From NCBI GenBank assembly GCA_947488085.1, contig CANKYI010000001.1, positions 1-64,000 on the forward strand: a stretch of 64,000 nucleotides of DNA. Reading direction: 5' to 3'. Of this stretch, positions 35,656 through 44,605 are shown in pieces. The stretch's first letter is position 1. Each line of letters starts with the position of its first letter. Origin of the DNA: an uncultured Erythrobacter sp. (GTDB lineage Bacteria; Pseudomonadota; Alphaproteobacteria; Sphingomonadales; Sphingomonadaceae). The notes beneath the pieces were generated by a model, which did not search any database, was not told where the DNA came from, and saw only the letters and a program-made list of their open reading frames with translations. A program made the translations under genes and the position numbers.

Positions 35656-36456
35656 ATGACCGTGTCCCGCTCCTTGCCCAAAATCAGTTGTCTCCTAGTG
35701 ACAAAGGATCGACTTGTTTGCGTCAAACAGGCCATCGATTGCTATGTCGCGCAGGATTATCCCAACCGCGAACTGGTAATCGTGAGCGAGGGCGATCCAT
35801 TCTATCGCGATGCAATCGCGCGATACATCAAGGGGTTGGATCGCGAAGACATTCGTCTGGTTTACGCGGGTAATGATCCCAATACTCTGGGGCGGGCACG
35901 CAACCTCGCGATGGATGAGGCTACAGGTGACCTTCTTTGCCAGTGGGATGACGATGATTTGTACGCGCCAAAGCGGCTGAGCACACAGGCCGATGAGCTC
36001 ATAGCTCGAAAAGCGGATGCATCATGCTTCACTGATCAACTGCAGCTCTTTGTCGAGGCGCGAGAACTGTATTGGGTTGACTGGAAACAACCATATCTCG
36101 CGCCAATTCACCAACTCATACCTGGTACACTCATGATGCATAGGGATGTGAATGCGCGCTATCCAGAAGTTGGTGAATGCGCAGTACGGGGTGAAGATTC
36201 CCATTTTCTTGAGCAGATCGCGACCACCGGCAGTATCGCGCCACTTTCTGGGGCGGGATATCTCTACGTCTACACCTATCACGGCGTGAACACATTTGAC
36301 GAAAACCATCACCGCGAAATTCAACGTGACTATGCCGTCGATGCGACTTTCTGGGAGGAAAACATTCTGCATGTGACCTCTCTTCCGAACCTGTTCAACC
36401 TTCCGCGTCCTTTGAAAATCATGGCCAGCTCGGGGGCCAGTGTTGCCACATTTTGA
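35656..36456 (+). CDS. family 2 glycosyltransferase
   Basis: The 266-residue protein (ATG 35656; an in-frame TTG lies directly after the collagen gene stop) shows ISCLLVTKDRLVCVKQAIDC, ELVIVSEGDP and the nucleotide-sugar/metal motif CQWDDDDLYAPKRL of GT-A fold family 2 enzymes. No membrane segment is present, so it acts in the cytosol on a soluble acceptor. Its position 21 bases after the small collagen-like gene points to the collagen Thr residues as acceptors (inference). Confidence 0.85.
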   Translation: MTVSRSLPKISCLLVTKDRLVCVKQAIDCYVAQDYPNRELVIVSEGDPFYRDAIARYIKGLDREDIRLVYAGNDPNTLGRARNLAMDEATGDLLCQWDDDDLYAPKRLSTQADELIARKADASCFTDQLQLFVEARELYWVDWKQPYLAPIHQLIPGTLMMHRDVNARYPEVGECAVRGEDSHFLEQIATTGSIAPLSGAGYLYVYTYHGVNTFDENHHREIQRDYAVDATFWEENILHVTSLPNLFNLPRPLKIMASSGASVATF

Positions 36457-36508
36457 ATGACATTGAATTCGACCAAAACCTGCCTGGAAGAGGACAAGCT
36501 CTCTTAAG

Positions 36509-38359
36509 ATGTCCATATCTGAAAAATCGATCTGCCTCGCGATGATCGTGAAGAATGAGAGTGCGGTGATCGCCCGCGCGCTCAAATCTGTGCTGCCAAT
36601 AATTGACACATGGGTAATCTGCGACACTGGCTCGGATGATGGAACGCAACAGCTGGTGCAAGATATCCTCAGCGACATCCCCGGCCGGCTGGAAGAAGTG
36701 CCCTGGGTCAATTTTGGTCACAATCGCACTCAGATGATGCAGTTCGCCAAGGGCGCGGCTGATTATGTTCTCATGATTGACGCTGACATGGTTGCGAATT
36801 TCAGTGCCGAGTTTGACAAGGTGCTCCAGGCCGATTCCTACCTTCTCCAATATGAGGGCGGTGTCGATTATTGGCAGCCAATGCTGTTTAGCAATGAGCA
36901 CAATTGGGAGTTCGTCGGCAGCACGCACGAATTTGCCTACGCCGAGACAGCCACAACTTCGGAAAAACTTCGGTCGCTAACGCTCACGCATCTTGCAGAT
37001 GGCGAAAACCGCAAGGAGAAAGTCACCCGTGATATCGCCTTGCTCGTTCAGGCGCTAAAGGATGATCCCGAAGATGCTCGCGCGATGTTCTATCTGGCAC
37101 AAACCTACTTTGATGCAGAAGAATTTGGACAAGCCCAAACCTGGTACCGCAATCGGATTGTCACTGGAGGGTGGGATGAAGAAGTCTGGTACTGCAAGTT
37201 CCGGCTAGCGGTCATCGCCGAAATTCAAGCCCAGCCATGGGCTTTGGTGATGGGCGCCTATCTGGAAGCATTCAGCTTCAGGCCAAACCGTCTGGAAGCG
37301 ATCTATCCTGTTGTAAGAAAACTCCGATTGGAGGGCGATTATGCACTTGGGTATCTGCTGTCTAGGTCGATCGAAGTTTTTGAATATCCGGATGATTTAC
37401 TCTTCATCGACAGGAGCATTTACGACTTCAAACTGAAATTCGAATTCGCAATCTGCGCGTTTTATGTCGGCAATCATGACGAAGCGATCAAAGCTTACAA
37501 TCAGCTATTGGAATTCGGTGGTCTGCCCGCATCCTATTTCGAGTCCTGTCTTGCCAATCGAAAATTCAGCCTTGATGCGGTTCGCCGCATTCCTGCGCTA
37601 ACTCACGAACCCAAGGAAAATCGCATTGCGGTCATTGTCCCATTCTTCAATGCGGGAAACTATTTGGACAACTGCGTGTCCAGCCTGCTTCAGCAAGACC
37701 ATGAGAATTTCGAAGTGATTTTTGTTGATGACGCTTCAACAGACGGCGCTCCAGATTGCATTCCCCTTGATGACAAAAGGTTCCGGCTGTTGCGGCGCGA
37801 ACAGCGGGTAGGAGGTGCGAAGAATCTCCACTGGGCGCTGACCCAAATCGAAGATCCAATGACCATTGCGGTGTTTCTGGATGGCGATGATTGGTTCGCA
37901 TGCAATGACGCGCTTTCGCACATCAACACGTGCTACAACGAAAATGACTGCTGGGTACTGTACGGCCAATTCCGATACACTGACGGTTCCTATGGCATGT
38001 GCAAGCCATATGCCTCGGCTCAGCAGTTCGAGAATGCGCGACAGGTCTGGTATTCTTCTGCACCGCGCAGTTTTCGCCTAGAACTGTATAAAGAAGCGCT
38101 GCGGCAGGACCCCGAATGCCTGTTCATGAAGGATAGCAACGGTGATTGGTTTACGGCCGCTATGGATATGGCGTTGATGTATCCCATTCTTGAGATCGCA
38201 GGATTTGAAAATACCTATTACAATGACCGCGTGCTCTACATCTACAACACTCAAAATCCCCTCAATGTGCACAAGGAACGTAGGAAAGAAGAACTGAGCG
38301 CTAATCTAGAGATTATCAATAAACCGCGCTTCGCGCAGCGCCATAGCCTCCTTGACTAA
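36509..38359 (+). CDS. two-domain glycosyltransferase (GT2-TPR-GT2)
   Basis: The 616-residue protein has an N-terminal GT2 domain of the MIVKNESAVIARALKSVLP/DTGSDDGTQQLVQ type with metal motif LMIDADMV. A middle region has TPR-like helices (DARAMFYLAQTYFDAEEFGQ), and a second GT2 domain starts at residue 370 (IAVIVPFFNAGNYLDNCVSS, FVDDASTDGAP, VFLDGDDWF). Two catalytic domains in one chain suggest processive or two-step sugar addition. It is soluble, and TPRs in such enzymes can bind the acceptor protein, as in OGT. It is the last plus-strand gene of the collagen locus. Confidence 0.87.
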   Translation: MSISEKSICLAMIVKNESAVIARALKSVLPIIDTWVICDTGSDDGTQQLVQDILSDIPGRLEEVPWVNFGHNRTQMMQFAKGAADYVLMIDADMVANFSAEFDKVLQADSYLLQYEGGVDYWQPMLFSNEHNWEFVGSTHEFAYAETATTSEKLRSLTLTHLADGENRKEKVTRDIALLVQALKDDPEDARAMFYLAQTYFDAEEFGQAQTWYRNRIVTGGWDEEVWYCKFRLAVIAEIQAQPWALVMGAYLEAFSFRPNRLEAIYPVVRKLRLEGDYALGYLLSRSIEVFEYPDDLLFIDRSIYDFKLKFEFAICAFYVGNHDEAIKAYNQLLEFGGLPASYFESCLANRKFSLDAVRRIPALTHEPKENRIAVIVPFFNAGNYLDNCVSSLLQQDHENFEVIFVDDASTDGAPDCIPLDDKRFRLLRREQRVGGAKNLHWALTQIEDPMTIAVFLDGDDWFACNDALSHINTCYNENDCWVLYGQFRYTDGSYGMCKPYASAQQFENARQVWYSSAPRSFRLELYKEALRQDPECLFMKDSNGDWFTAAMDMALMYPILEIAGFENTYYNDRVLYIYNTQNPLNVHKERRKEELSANLEIINKPRFAQRHSLLD

Positions 38360-38407
38360 GGTAGGCTGAGAAAGTCACTTGAATGGCCACGAGCCCGCGA
38401 ATGGTCT

Positions 38408-39091
38408 CTAGCCACGCCACCATGTCCCGACCCAATGGTGGATCGCCAAACTTTCTTCAGGAGCTTGCGCTCTTAAATCTGCAGTGATCCCGTCTTCGTG
38501 GGCTCTCCAGCATTGGAATTTGTCGAATGGATTGATGATTGAGGGCTTGAGCAGTCGCAGCGTCGACTGAACTTGCGGATGCGCTTCATAGAGGTCGGTC
38601 AAAAGAAATGGGCCAGTGGCGTACAGGGGATCTTCCTGATCTTTTCGTTTGACCAGTTCCGCAATCAGAGTTTCCCAGAAAGGGTCGCCTTGTGGTGCGA
38701 CCATAAAGGCGTTGGAAACAATACGCTCTTTGTCATAGATATCGCAATGCGTTCGGGGTTCTGTCGCCATCGCGATAGTTGAGCGCAGCTCCCCAACCAA
38801 ACCTTCAAACGAGGCCAAAGGTTCAATATCGAGATCAACATAGATCCCACCGAAATGATGCAGCCACAGATATCTAGCCGCATCGACCCTCTTGATCGCG
38901 CTATCGTACCCGTCAAACACGTCCAAGAACCAACTGTAGTACTGTGAGACAAAGTTCCGCGTGGAATAATCGGTCCATAATCGAACGTCCCAGCCAGGGT
39001 GAAGATCGAGCAATCGCGAGCGAAACGGAACAAGCTGGTCAGGCAGGTCTTCGTCGACCCAGGTTTGATGGATGATCTTTGGAATGGGCAT
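38408..39091 (-). CDS. GT32-type (OCH1-like) glycosyltransferase
   Basis: The 227-residue protein starts MPIPKIIHQTWVDEDLPDQL, the typical opening of OCH1/mannosyltransferase-like enzymes (IPKIIHQTW). The DXD sugar-binding region is AARYLWLHHFGGIYVDLDIE, and SNAFMVAPQGDPFW and GPFLLTDLY follow in family order. An in-frame TTG start at 39130 is less likely. It faces the end of the collagen operon, and its own promoter would lie in 39092-39400. It is probably the third sugar-adding enzyme of the locus. Confidence 0.85.
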   Translation of the reverse strand: MPIPKIIHQTWVDEDLPDQLVPFRSRLLDLHPGWDVRLWTDYSTRNFVSQYYSWFLDVFDGYDSAIKRVDAARYLWLHHFGGIYVDLDIEPLASFEGLVGELRSTIAMATEPRTHCDIYDKERIVSNAFMVAPQGDPFWETLIAELVKRKDQEDPLYATGPFLLTDLYEAHPQVQSTLRLLKPSIINPFDKFQCWRAHEDGITADLRAQAPEESLAIHHWVGTWWRG

Positions 39092-39418
39092 TGGATTAGC
39101 TAGGCCTTTTGCAACGATTGCCAGAGCCAAGTTTTCTTGGAAAATAGGAGTCCATTGTGCTCACCTTTTCACGATTGTGTGACGCGGGAGAAGCCTTGTG
39201 TGCGCGGCAACCAACAATTGCCATTCTAATGTGCATAGGTGCGAGCGCTAGTAAGCGAGCGAATAAAAGTTTCATTCCAAGCATATCGGCGCCGCGACAG
39301 TCTTGCATCAAGTCAAGCGCCCTTGCATTCCGAATGTGAAATCGGATCAGATTGACCTGATCGAAGAACTTGGAAACGTCAATTGACCGAGCTCTTTGCG
39401 TAGATTTAGAAACAAGGC
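39092..39418. other. intergenic region upstream of the GT32 gene
   Basis: Apart from a presumed minus-strand promoter I see no gene or structure. It runs into the decayed methyltransferase gene on the plus strand. Confidence 0.35.
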
Positions 39419-40123
39419 AGCTGGTGTGGTCTGGGATCGGGGCCAGGTTCAGCAAGGCGCTACGACCTCACGTTCCTTGACCTGTTGAAGAGTTTTATCA
39501 AACTCAACAATATTCAGTCGATTGTCGATTTTGGTTGCGGCGATTGGCAAATGTTGGGGAAGTTCGACTTTGGCGCAGTGCGCTAAATCGTGTTCGATTG
39601 TGTGATTGAGAAAAACACGTGGAAGTATGCGCGGCAGGATATCGACTTTCGAATGATTGGTGAACTTGAGGAACTGGAAGGCTTAGGTGACCTCTTCTTG
39701 GTCACAGATTTGCTTCAGCACCTGACGAATGCATAAGCGATGGAAATTCTGGACTTCACAATCGCCCTCTTCCGCTGGATTTTTGCTGCGAACGATGCTC
39801 CCGTAAGAAAAATTGACATGAATGAAGACATTCATGAGGGCGGGTTTCGGCCACTGGATCTTGCGAAGTGGCCCTTTAACCGGCCCGTTGCTACGATTCA
39901 TCAGTATCGCACTAAAACTACGCGTGCCTGGCAGCTTAACTCATGGAAAAATGCTCTACTGGGGCGGCATTTTCCATCGGGCGTCAAACTTGTCCAACTG
40001 GAGATTGGATCAACTTTGGACGGGAAGAGTTCCCAAAACTCAGCCGCGTTTCAAGCGACAACTGCTGCTATCCGTAAAGGCCGCAAATGGGTCGGAAGCA
40101 GAACAGCCGCTTGCAGCGCTTAA
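39419..40123 (+). pseudogene. decayed class I SAM-dependent methyltransferase gene
   Basis: In one frame the sequence reads NIQSIVDFGCGDWQMLGKFD, a clear motif I of the methyltransferase family, then a TAA (39584-39586), then IGELEELEGLGDLFLVTDLL, a second TAA (39734-39736) and NEDIHEGGFRPLDLAKWPFN, the family's late GGxRPLDL..PFN segment. An upstream piece (VWSGIGARFSKALRP) is in another frame, so a frameshift lies near 39470-39485. The gene is clearly dead. It sits at the edge of the glycosyltransferase locus and may once have decorated its glycans. Confidence 0.75.
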
Positions 40124-40552
40124 ATCGAACAAGCGGCCAGTCAGCTATCAAACTTGTGCACAAACCTCTGAGAGGCTGTTTATGGGGGGGAAGCGGACTG
40201 CCCGATGCGAGCAGCCGTTTATCCGATGCTGATCGCTACGAAATTACGCCCCTCCGCTTTCTAAGAGTTCGGCGGGTTTGGATTTCGTGTCGACGATAAA
40301 GTGTATTGTTTTTGTAATACACCACTGCCACTGTGAACGAATGTGCAATGCAAAGGTTCTATCATGTCTGGCCAAGAACCGTCACACGGCCCTTCTGCCT
40401 CAGTGGCCATTTATGCCCCACCATCAGCCACGGATCTTAGGAAAAGTGGTCAGGTTGATCAGGCCGTTGGCCAGTTTTTCGCAGCGACGCCAATCTGGAC
40501 ACTGTACAGCCTGAAGGCTGCTCAATACTCAACTCCAAAGGGGATTTGAAAT
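40124..40552. other. region between methyltransferase remnant and serine hydrolase
   Basis: It contains AAGCGGACTGC at about 40192 (dispersed motif) and a perfect 7-base inverted repeat GTGTATT/AATACAC at 40301-40322 with an 8-base T-rich loop, which could be a terminator-like or operator element. A small open frame (40364-40549) is listed separately. Confidence 0.35.
40364..40549 (+). CDS. possible 61-residue small protein or leader peptide
   Basis: An ATG-started frame, MSGQEPSHGPSASVAIYAPP onward, ends 3 bases before the serine hydrolase ATG. No domain, signal peptide or membrane segment is seen and the upstream ribosome-binding site is weak. The tight junction with the next gene is the only support. 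It may be chance. Confidence 0.2.
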   Translation: MSGQEPSHGPSASVAIYAPPSATDLRKSGQVDQAVGQFFAATPIWTLYSLKAAQYSTPKGI

Positions 40553-41734
40553 ATGACTTTGCCCCGCCTCCTCGCCACAATGGTACCGTTTTTCCTCTTG
40601 GGCGCTTGCGAGGATCACGCCTCAACGCCTCCCGATCTGGAGATCGAAGCGCTTTCGAGCGGTAACGGCCAAGCCATAATTGATCACTTCGACACCCGAC
40701 TTCGCTCGTTGGTCCAAGAAGAGGATCTGCCGTCTCTAGCCGCCGCAATCGTTCGCTCCGACGGCACGGTCGCTTACTTTTCCTTCGGTACGCTTGAGCG
40801 AGGAAATGATACGCCGATTACGCAGGATACACTGTTCCAGATCGCGTCGCTGTCGAAATTGCTGACAGGTGTCATCACAAACAGTTCGATTCGATCCCAA
40901 GCGATTGACCCTGACGCGCCTGTCACGAAATATCTCGGACCGATCCTGGACTCACAGACCAACGCCAGCCTTTACCGCATAACCACAAGGCAATTGCTAC
41001 ATCACAGCGCAGGCGTCGCGAATGAGGACTGCGCGCTCTATGCCAAGCGCCAAGACGGCGAGCCCTGGCTCGATGGGTATTCGCGCGCTGAATTGGTTGC
41101 CGATTTGAATAGGCTCTCTCTGCCAGAAACTGGGTCTTCAAACGTTGACTATTCCAGTTGCGGTTATGCGATTGTTGGGCTGATTGATGAAGTTGTGTCT
41201 GATCGGCCATTCGCTGCTTTGCTGAAAGACCGCGTAACCGCGAATTACGATATGCCAGATACCACGGTTGCCCTTGATGCCAATCAGCGAACCCGTTTAG
41301 CGACGCCTTATCGCAAGGATGACAGACGCGTCCAAACGCAAGCATCGATTATGGGCATGGGGACGCCTGGAAGCGCGATTTATTCTACGGTCCGGGATCT
41401 GGCGAGCTTACAAGCCGCACAACTCACAGCCTATATTGATTACGCGGCGAATGGGACAGATTCTGATTTGATCCTATCCAAGCAGACTGGGGAAGGCCAA
41501 CGAGAAGGTACTCGTTTCGGGACTGGTGTCATCGAGTTCGATCACGAAGAAGGAACCATTCTTTTGCACGATGGCGACGCGGATGGTTACGCATCTTTGT
41601 ACGCCCTTGCTCCTCAGCAGAACGTCGGAGTGGTGATGCTAACAGGCAGCGGCGGAGACTACTTCGTTGATGCCGGGATCGAACTCTTGGCTCTGCTAAT
41701 GGCCAGCGAAAACGCAGCACAGGGTAGCAAATAG
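40553..41734 (+). CDS. beta-lactamase-fold serine hydrolase, lipoprotein
   Basis: The 393-residue protein has a signal sequence and lipobox LLGAC. The catalytic motif is SLSK (QIASLSKLLTG), the second motif is YSS (VDYSSCGYAIVG), and the third, normally HxG, reads LLHDGDADGYAS. The fold is the PF00144 serine hydrolase type; HDG at the KTG site occurs in esterase/peptidase-like members. It should be a membrane-anchored periplasmic enzyme of unknown substrate. AAGGGG lies upstream of the ATG. An IS6-family element is inserted 40 bases after its stop codon, so any downstream partner gene may have been separated from it. Confidence 0.82.
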   Translation: MTLPRLLATMVPFFLLGACEDHASTPPDLEIEALSSGNGQAIIDHFDTRLRSLVQEEDLPSLAAAIVRSDGTVAYFSFGTLERGNDTPITQDTLFQIASLSKLLTGVITNSSIRSQAIDPDAPVTKYLGPILDSQTNASLYRITTRQLLHHSAGVANEDCALYAKRQDGEPWLDGYSRAELVADLNRLSLPETGSSNVDYSSCGYAIVGLIDEVVSDRPFAALLKDRVTANYDMPDTTVALDANQRTRLATPYRKDDRRVQTQASIMGMGTPGSAIYSTVRDLASLQAAQLTAYIDYAANGTDSDLILSKQTGEGQREGTRFGTGVIEFDHEEGTILLHDGDADGYASLYALAPQQNVGVVMLTGSGGDYFVDAGIELLALLMASENAAQGSK

Positions 41735-41774
41735 GGCGAGACGGATTCTAAAGAATTCTCGTAGTGGGAAATAC

Positions 41775-42615
41775 GGCATTGTCAGAGCAAATGCACCTGA
41801 TTGACGGCTGAGGCACTTGGGATAGGGCGGTGCGATGCCCAGACCTCGCAAATCCGCCAGTCCGTTTCGCTATTTCAACTCGTCGCCCGAGATTATCCGC
41901 CTGGTCGTGATGATGTACGTCCGGTTCCCACTTTCGCTGCGGAACGTTGAGGACCTGCTTGCAGAGCGAGGGATTGATATTTGCCACGAGACGGTTCGGC
42001 TGTGGTGGAACCGGTTCGGCCCACTGTTCGCTGCCGATGTGCAGCGTCAGCGGGTGAGTAGAATGCGCGGTTTCAGGCAGTGGAAGTGGCACCTCGATGA
42101 GGTGCACGTGAAGGTCAACGGAGAGCTACATTACCTGTGGCGCGCGGTGAACCAAGAGGGCGAGATCCTCGCGAGCTACGTGACGAAGACGCGCCACAAG
42201 AAGGCAGCGCTGCGGTTCATGAAGAAGGCGCTGAAACGGCACGGCTCCCCCAATGAGATCACCACCGATGGTCTCACCTCGTACAAAGCTGCGATGCGAG
42301 AGCTTGGTAACACCGGCAAACAGGAGGTGGGGCGCTGGGCGAACAACCGGGCCGAAAACAGCCATCTTCCGTTCCGACGAAGAGAGCGGGCGATGATGAG
42401 GTTCCGACAGATGAAATCGCTACAGAAGTTCGCTTCCGTCCATGCCAACGTCCACAACCACTTCAACTCCCAACGTCACCTAGTCGATCGCGAAACTTAC
42501 AAGACCTCCCGCTTAGCTGCCTTGGCTGAGTGGTAAAACCTTACGGCTTGAGAACCAAGTGGGGAAGGGGGGCTCGCGCTGGTCAGAGACATGTTGCGAT
42601 TAGACTGACAGCACC
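41775..42615 (+). mobile_element. IS6-family insertion sequence
   Basis: The element is about 841 bases. The left end GGCATTGTCAG (41775-41785) and the complement of the right end (42605-42615, GGTGCTGTCAG) form imperfect inverted repeats, 8 of 11 matching, as expected for IS6 relatives. It holds a single complete transposase gene. The flanking octamers GGAAATAC and GCCATTTC do not match, so there is no target duplication. IS6 elements can move by replicative transposition that deletes or inverts neighbouring DNA, which could explain this. Confidence 0.75.
41835..42536 (+). CDS. IS6-family DDE transposase
   Basis: The 233-residue length matches the family (about 230-240). A helix-turn-helix region (LRNVEDLLAERGIDICHETV) is followed by the DDE residues in WHLDEVHVKVNG, ITTDGLTSY and NRAENSHLPFRRRER, with the typical K/R residues after Glu. 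The frame is complete, so the element may still be active. The enzyme forms cointegrates by replicative transposition. Confidence 0.92.
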   Translation: MPRPRKSASPFRYFNSSPEIIRLVVMMYVRFPLSLRNVEDLLAERGIDICHETVRLWWNRFGPLFAADVQRQRVSRMRGFRQWKWHLDEVHVKVNGELHYLWRAVNQEGEILASYVTKTRHKKAALRFMKKALKRHGSPNEITTDGLTSYKAAMRELGNTGKQEVGRWANNRAENSHLPFRRRERAMMRFRQMKSLQKFASVHANVHNHFNSQRHLVDRETYKTSRLAALAEW

Positions 42616-42868
42616 GCCATTTCTCCCTGAAAAATATGGATAAACAATGATTTTCCTGGGCTGTTACCTAAATGGCTCCCTGAAAATCTCATCACTGCTC
42701 TTCCTGTGCCTTTGGTACATTATGAACATGAGTTTGTGGGTTAGAACTCAACTGTCTGCTTGTGACTTCGAACACACCGAAAACGGTCATTCAGTTCACG
42801 ACCCAGTTGCGGACGCGAGGGCGATGGTCGGCCAGGCCCGAACCTTGCATCCACTTTTTGCTAGCCGC

Positions 42869-43759
42869 TTAGCTTAGCTCGCCCAAACGCCCTGCACGAT
42901 AGTCTGCTTCAATTTCTGCAATCTCAGCCTCGGTGTTCATCACAAAAGGGCCGCGGTGGACAAAGGGTTCTGCGATCGGTTCACCCGTCACGATCACTGC
43001 ATGGCTCTCAGCGCGAGCGCGCAAAGTCAGAGTTACTGGACTTTGTTTAGCGCCAATCGCCATGGCTTCACCTGTGGGGAGTGTCACAGGCTGATTGCCA
43101 ACAGTCACTTCGACTTGCTCATCGACTGCAAGTATCCATTGGGAATGACCCGGAGCAGCTTCATGCTCAAAATGGCCGCCTGCCTCGATTTTTGCATCGA
43201 GGATCGTCAGAGATAACGCGGGAGAGACTGCCCCGCGAACTCCGTTACTCTCACCCAACACAAGGCGTGCTTTTGCGCCATTGCATTCAATCACGGGCAT
43301 TTCTTTCGCTTTGACGTGGAGCGCTTCGGGATCGTTGTATTTCATTTGCGCAGGCAGGTTCACAAACATCTGAAGCCCATGAGCCAACGCGCCGTGTGAC
43401 GGCTTTTCATCGTGCACCGCTCCGCTTCCGGCTTTGAGCCAATAGAGATCACCGGCTTCGAGATTGATGTCGTTGCCGAGAGAATCCCTGTTATTGAAAA
43501 TCCCGCAGCTGTCTTCGAACAGCACCGTAACTGCGGACATGCCTGCATGCGGGTGAGCGCCAAAGGTGGGTTCGCCCATCAAGTAATGATCGACCATGAC
43601 CAGCGGGTCCATCATGCCGTCAAACATCGCGTGCTTGAAGCTGATGGCCTTAAAGCCTGTTCCGATCGAAATATGTTGACCTGAAATTGGGCTAGAGTGG
43701 CGGCTTTGAGCCTCGTCCGGGGTATCAGTTTCGATTTCCAATAGAGCTGATTGGGTCAT
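42869..43759 (-). CDS. pirin family protein
   Basis: The 296-residue protein starts MTQSALLEIETDTPDE; a longer frame reaching 44041 overlaps the next gene and is not used. The pirin bicupin signature includes HPHAGMSAVTVLFEDSCG, LYWLKAGSGAVHDEKPS and LQMFVNLP, and the C-terminal RGPFVMNTEAEIAEIEADYR is typical. Pirins bind Fe through His/Glu of the first cupin, and some are quercetinases or redox sensors. It is the last gene of a minus-strand group with CPBP, serine hydrolase, DUF1772 and NmrA-like genes. Confidence 0.92.
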   Translation of the reverse strand: MTQSALLEIETDTPDEAQSRHSSPISGQHISIGTGFKAISFKHAMFDGMMDPLVMVDHYLMGEPTFGAHPHAGMSAVTVLFEDSCGIFNNRDSLGNDINLEAGDLYWLKAGSGAVHDEKPSHGALAHGLQMFVNLPAQMKYNDPEALHVKAKEMPVIECNGAKARLVLGESNGVRGAVSPALSLTILDAKIEAGGHFEHEAAPGHSQWILAVDEQVEVTVGNQPVTLPTGEAMAIGAKQSPVTLTLRARAESHAVIVTGEPIAEPFVHRGPFVMNTEAEIAEIEADYRAGRLGELS

Positions 43760-43887
43760 GTTGTTTTCTCCGATTGATGTCTTGCAATCAGGAGTAGGGC
43801 AAAGGGTTGGAGGCCTATTGCCGGACGCCGCCACAGTTTTACCAATTCGCGCCAACCAGCGATGTGTCAGCACTCTTGCACCCGCCT

Positions 43888-44601
43888 TTAATCCTCGATG
43901 CCGAGGTAGCGGAACGTCTGGCCCAGCGTATTGAAGGCGCCATGGGCAAAGATCAGCGGCATAATATTGCGCCTTCCGAACCACAGGTAGAAAACGCCGA
44001 ATGCAAAGCCCCCAGCACCAGTGACAAGCGCGCCATGCCACCCTTGATAGTACGCATGGCGATAACCGAAGAACGCCGATGAGATGATCAAGGCGACAAT
44101 ATCTGAACGAAGTCCGCCGCCAAGAGCTTCACTCGTGTGGTTGATAACGAATGCGCGGAACAGCAGCTCTTCGAAGAACGAACCGTGCGTCCATACAAGC
44201 ACCATGATTAGCAAATAGGCTGGCAGATTGCCTTCGATATGGGAGAAACGATCGCTGGTCCCAATGTCCTCGAAGAAGAGATCAGCGACCACAACCATAA
44301 GCTGGGTGCAGACTAGGAAGAAGGCCATTGAGATGAGCGTCAGCGCAAGCGTCTTGGGCCAGCTTTCCGGCCAGCAAAGGCCAAGGTCGCTCCAACCCGA
44401 TCCCCTGCGGCGCAACAGGATGGTACCCACGACCATCGCACTCAAAGTTGAGGCCGGACCTGCATAAAGCTGAGAGATCGGGAGCAGTGACTGCTTAACG
44501 ATGACTAGCACTGAGACAACCATAATGAGGTCGCGCAGAGCGGTGAACCGGATATAACTCGCGGGTGAGTGACTTGATGCTCCACCGTGTGCCTGAGACA
44601 T
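43888..44601 (-). CDS. CPBP family intramembrane metalloprotease
   Basis: The 237-residue protein has about seven membrane helices and the CPBP (Rce1/Abi-like) motifs EELLFRAFVINH, FGYRHAYYQG and FAHGAFNTLG, which supply the glutamate and histidine residues of the membrane active site. Prokaryotic members act in peptide maturation or bacteriocin immunity, mostly unproven. The start lies 4 bases after the serine hydrolase stop, so the two are co-transcribed and could form a processing pair (inference). Confidence 0.88.
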   Translation of the reverse strand: MSQAHGGASSHSPASYIRFTALRDLIMVVSVLVIVKQSLLPISQLYAGPASTLSAMVVGTILLRRRGSGWSDLGLCWPESWPKTLALTLISMAFFLVCTQLMVVVADLFFEDIGTSDRFSHIEGNLPAYLLIMVLVWTHGSFFEELLFRAFVINHTSEALGGGLRSDIVALIISSAFFGYRHAYYQGWHGALVTGAGGFAFGVFYLWFGRRNIMPLIFAHGAFNTLGQTFRYLGIED

Positions 44602-44605
44602 CGGA

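Noticed and set aside
42647..42877. 76-codon plus-strand frame after the IS6 element
   Set aside because: It has no recognisable domain, and its end overlaps the pirin stop; treated as chance.
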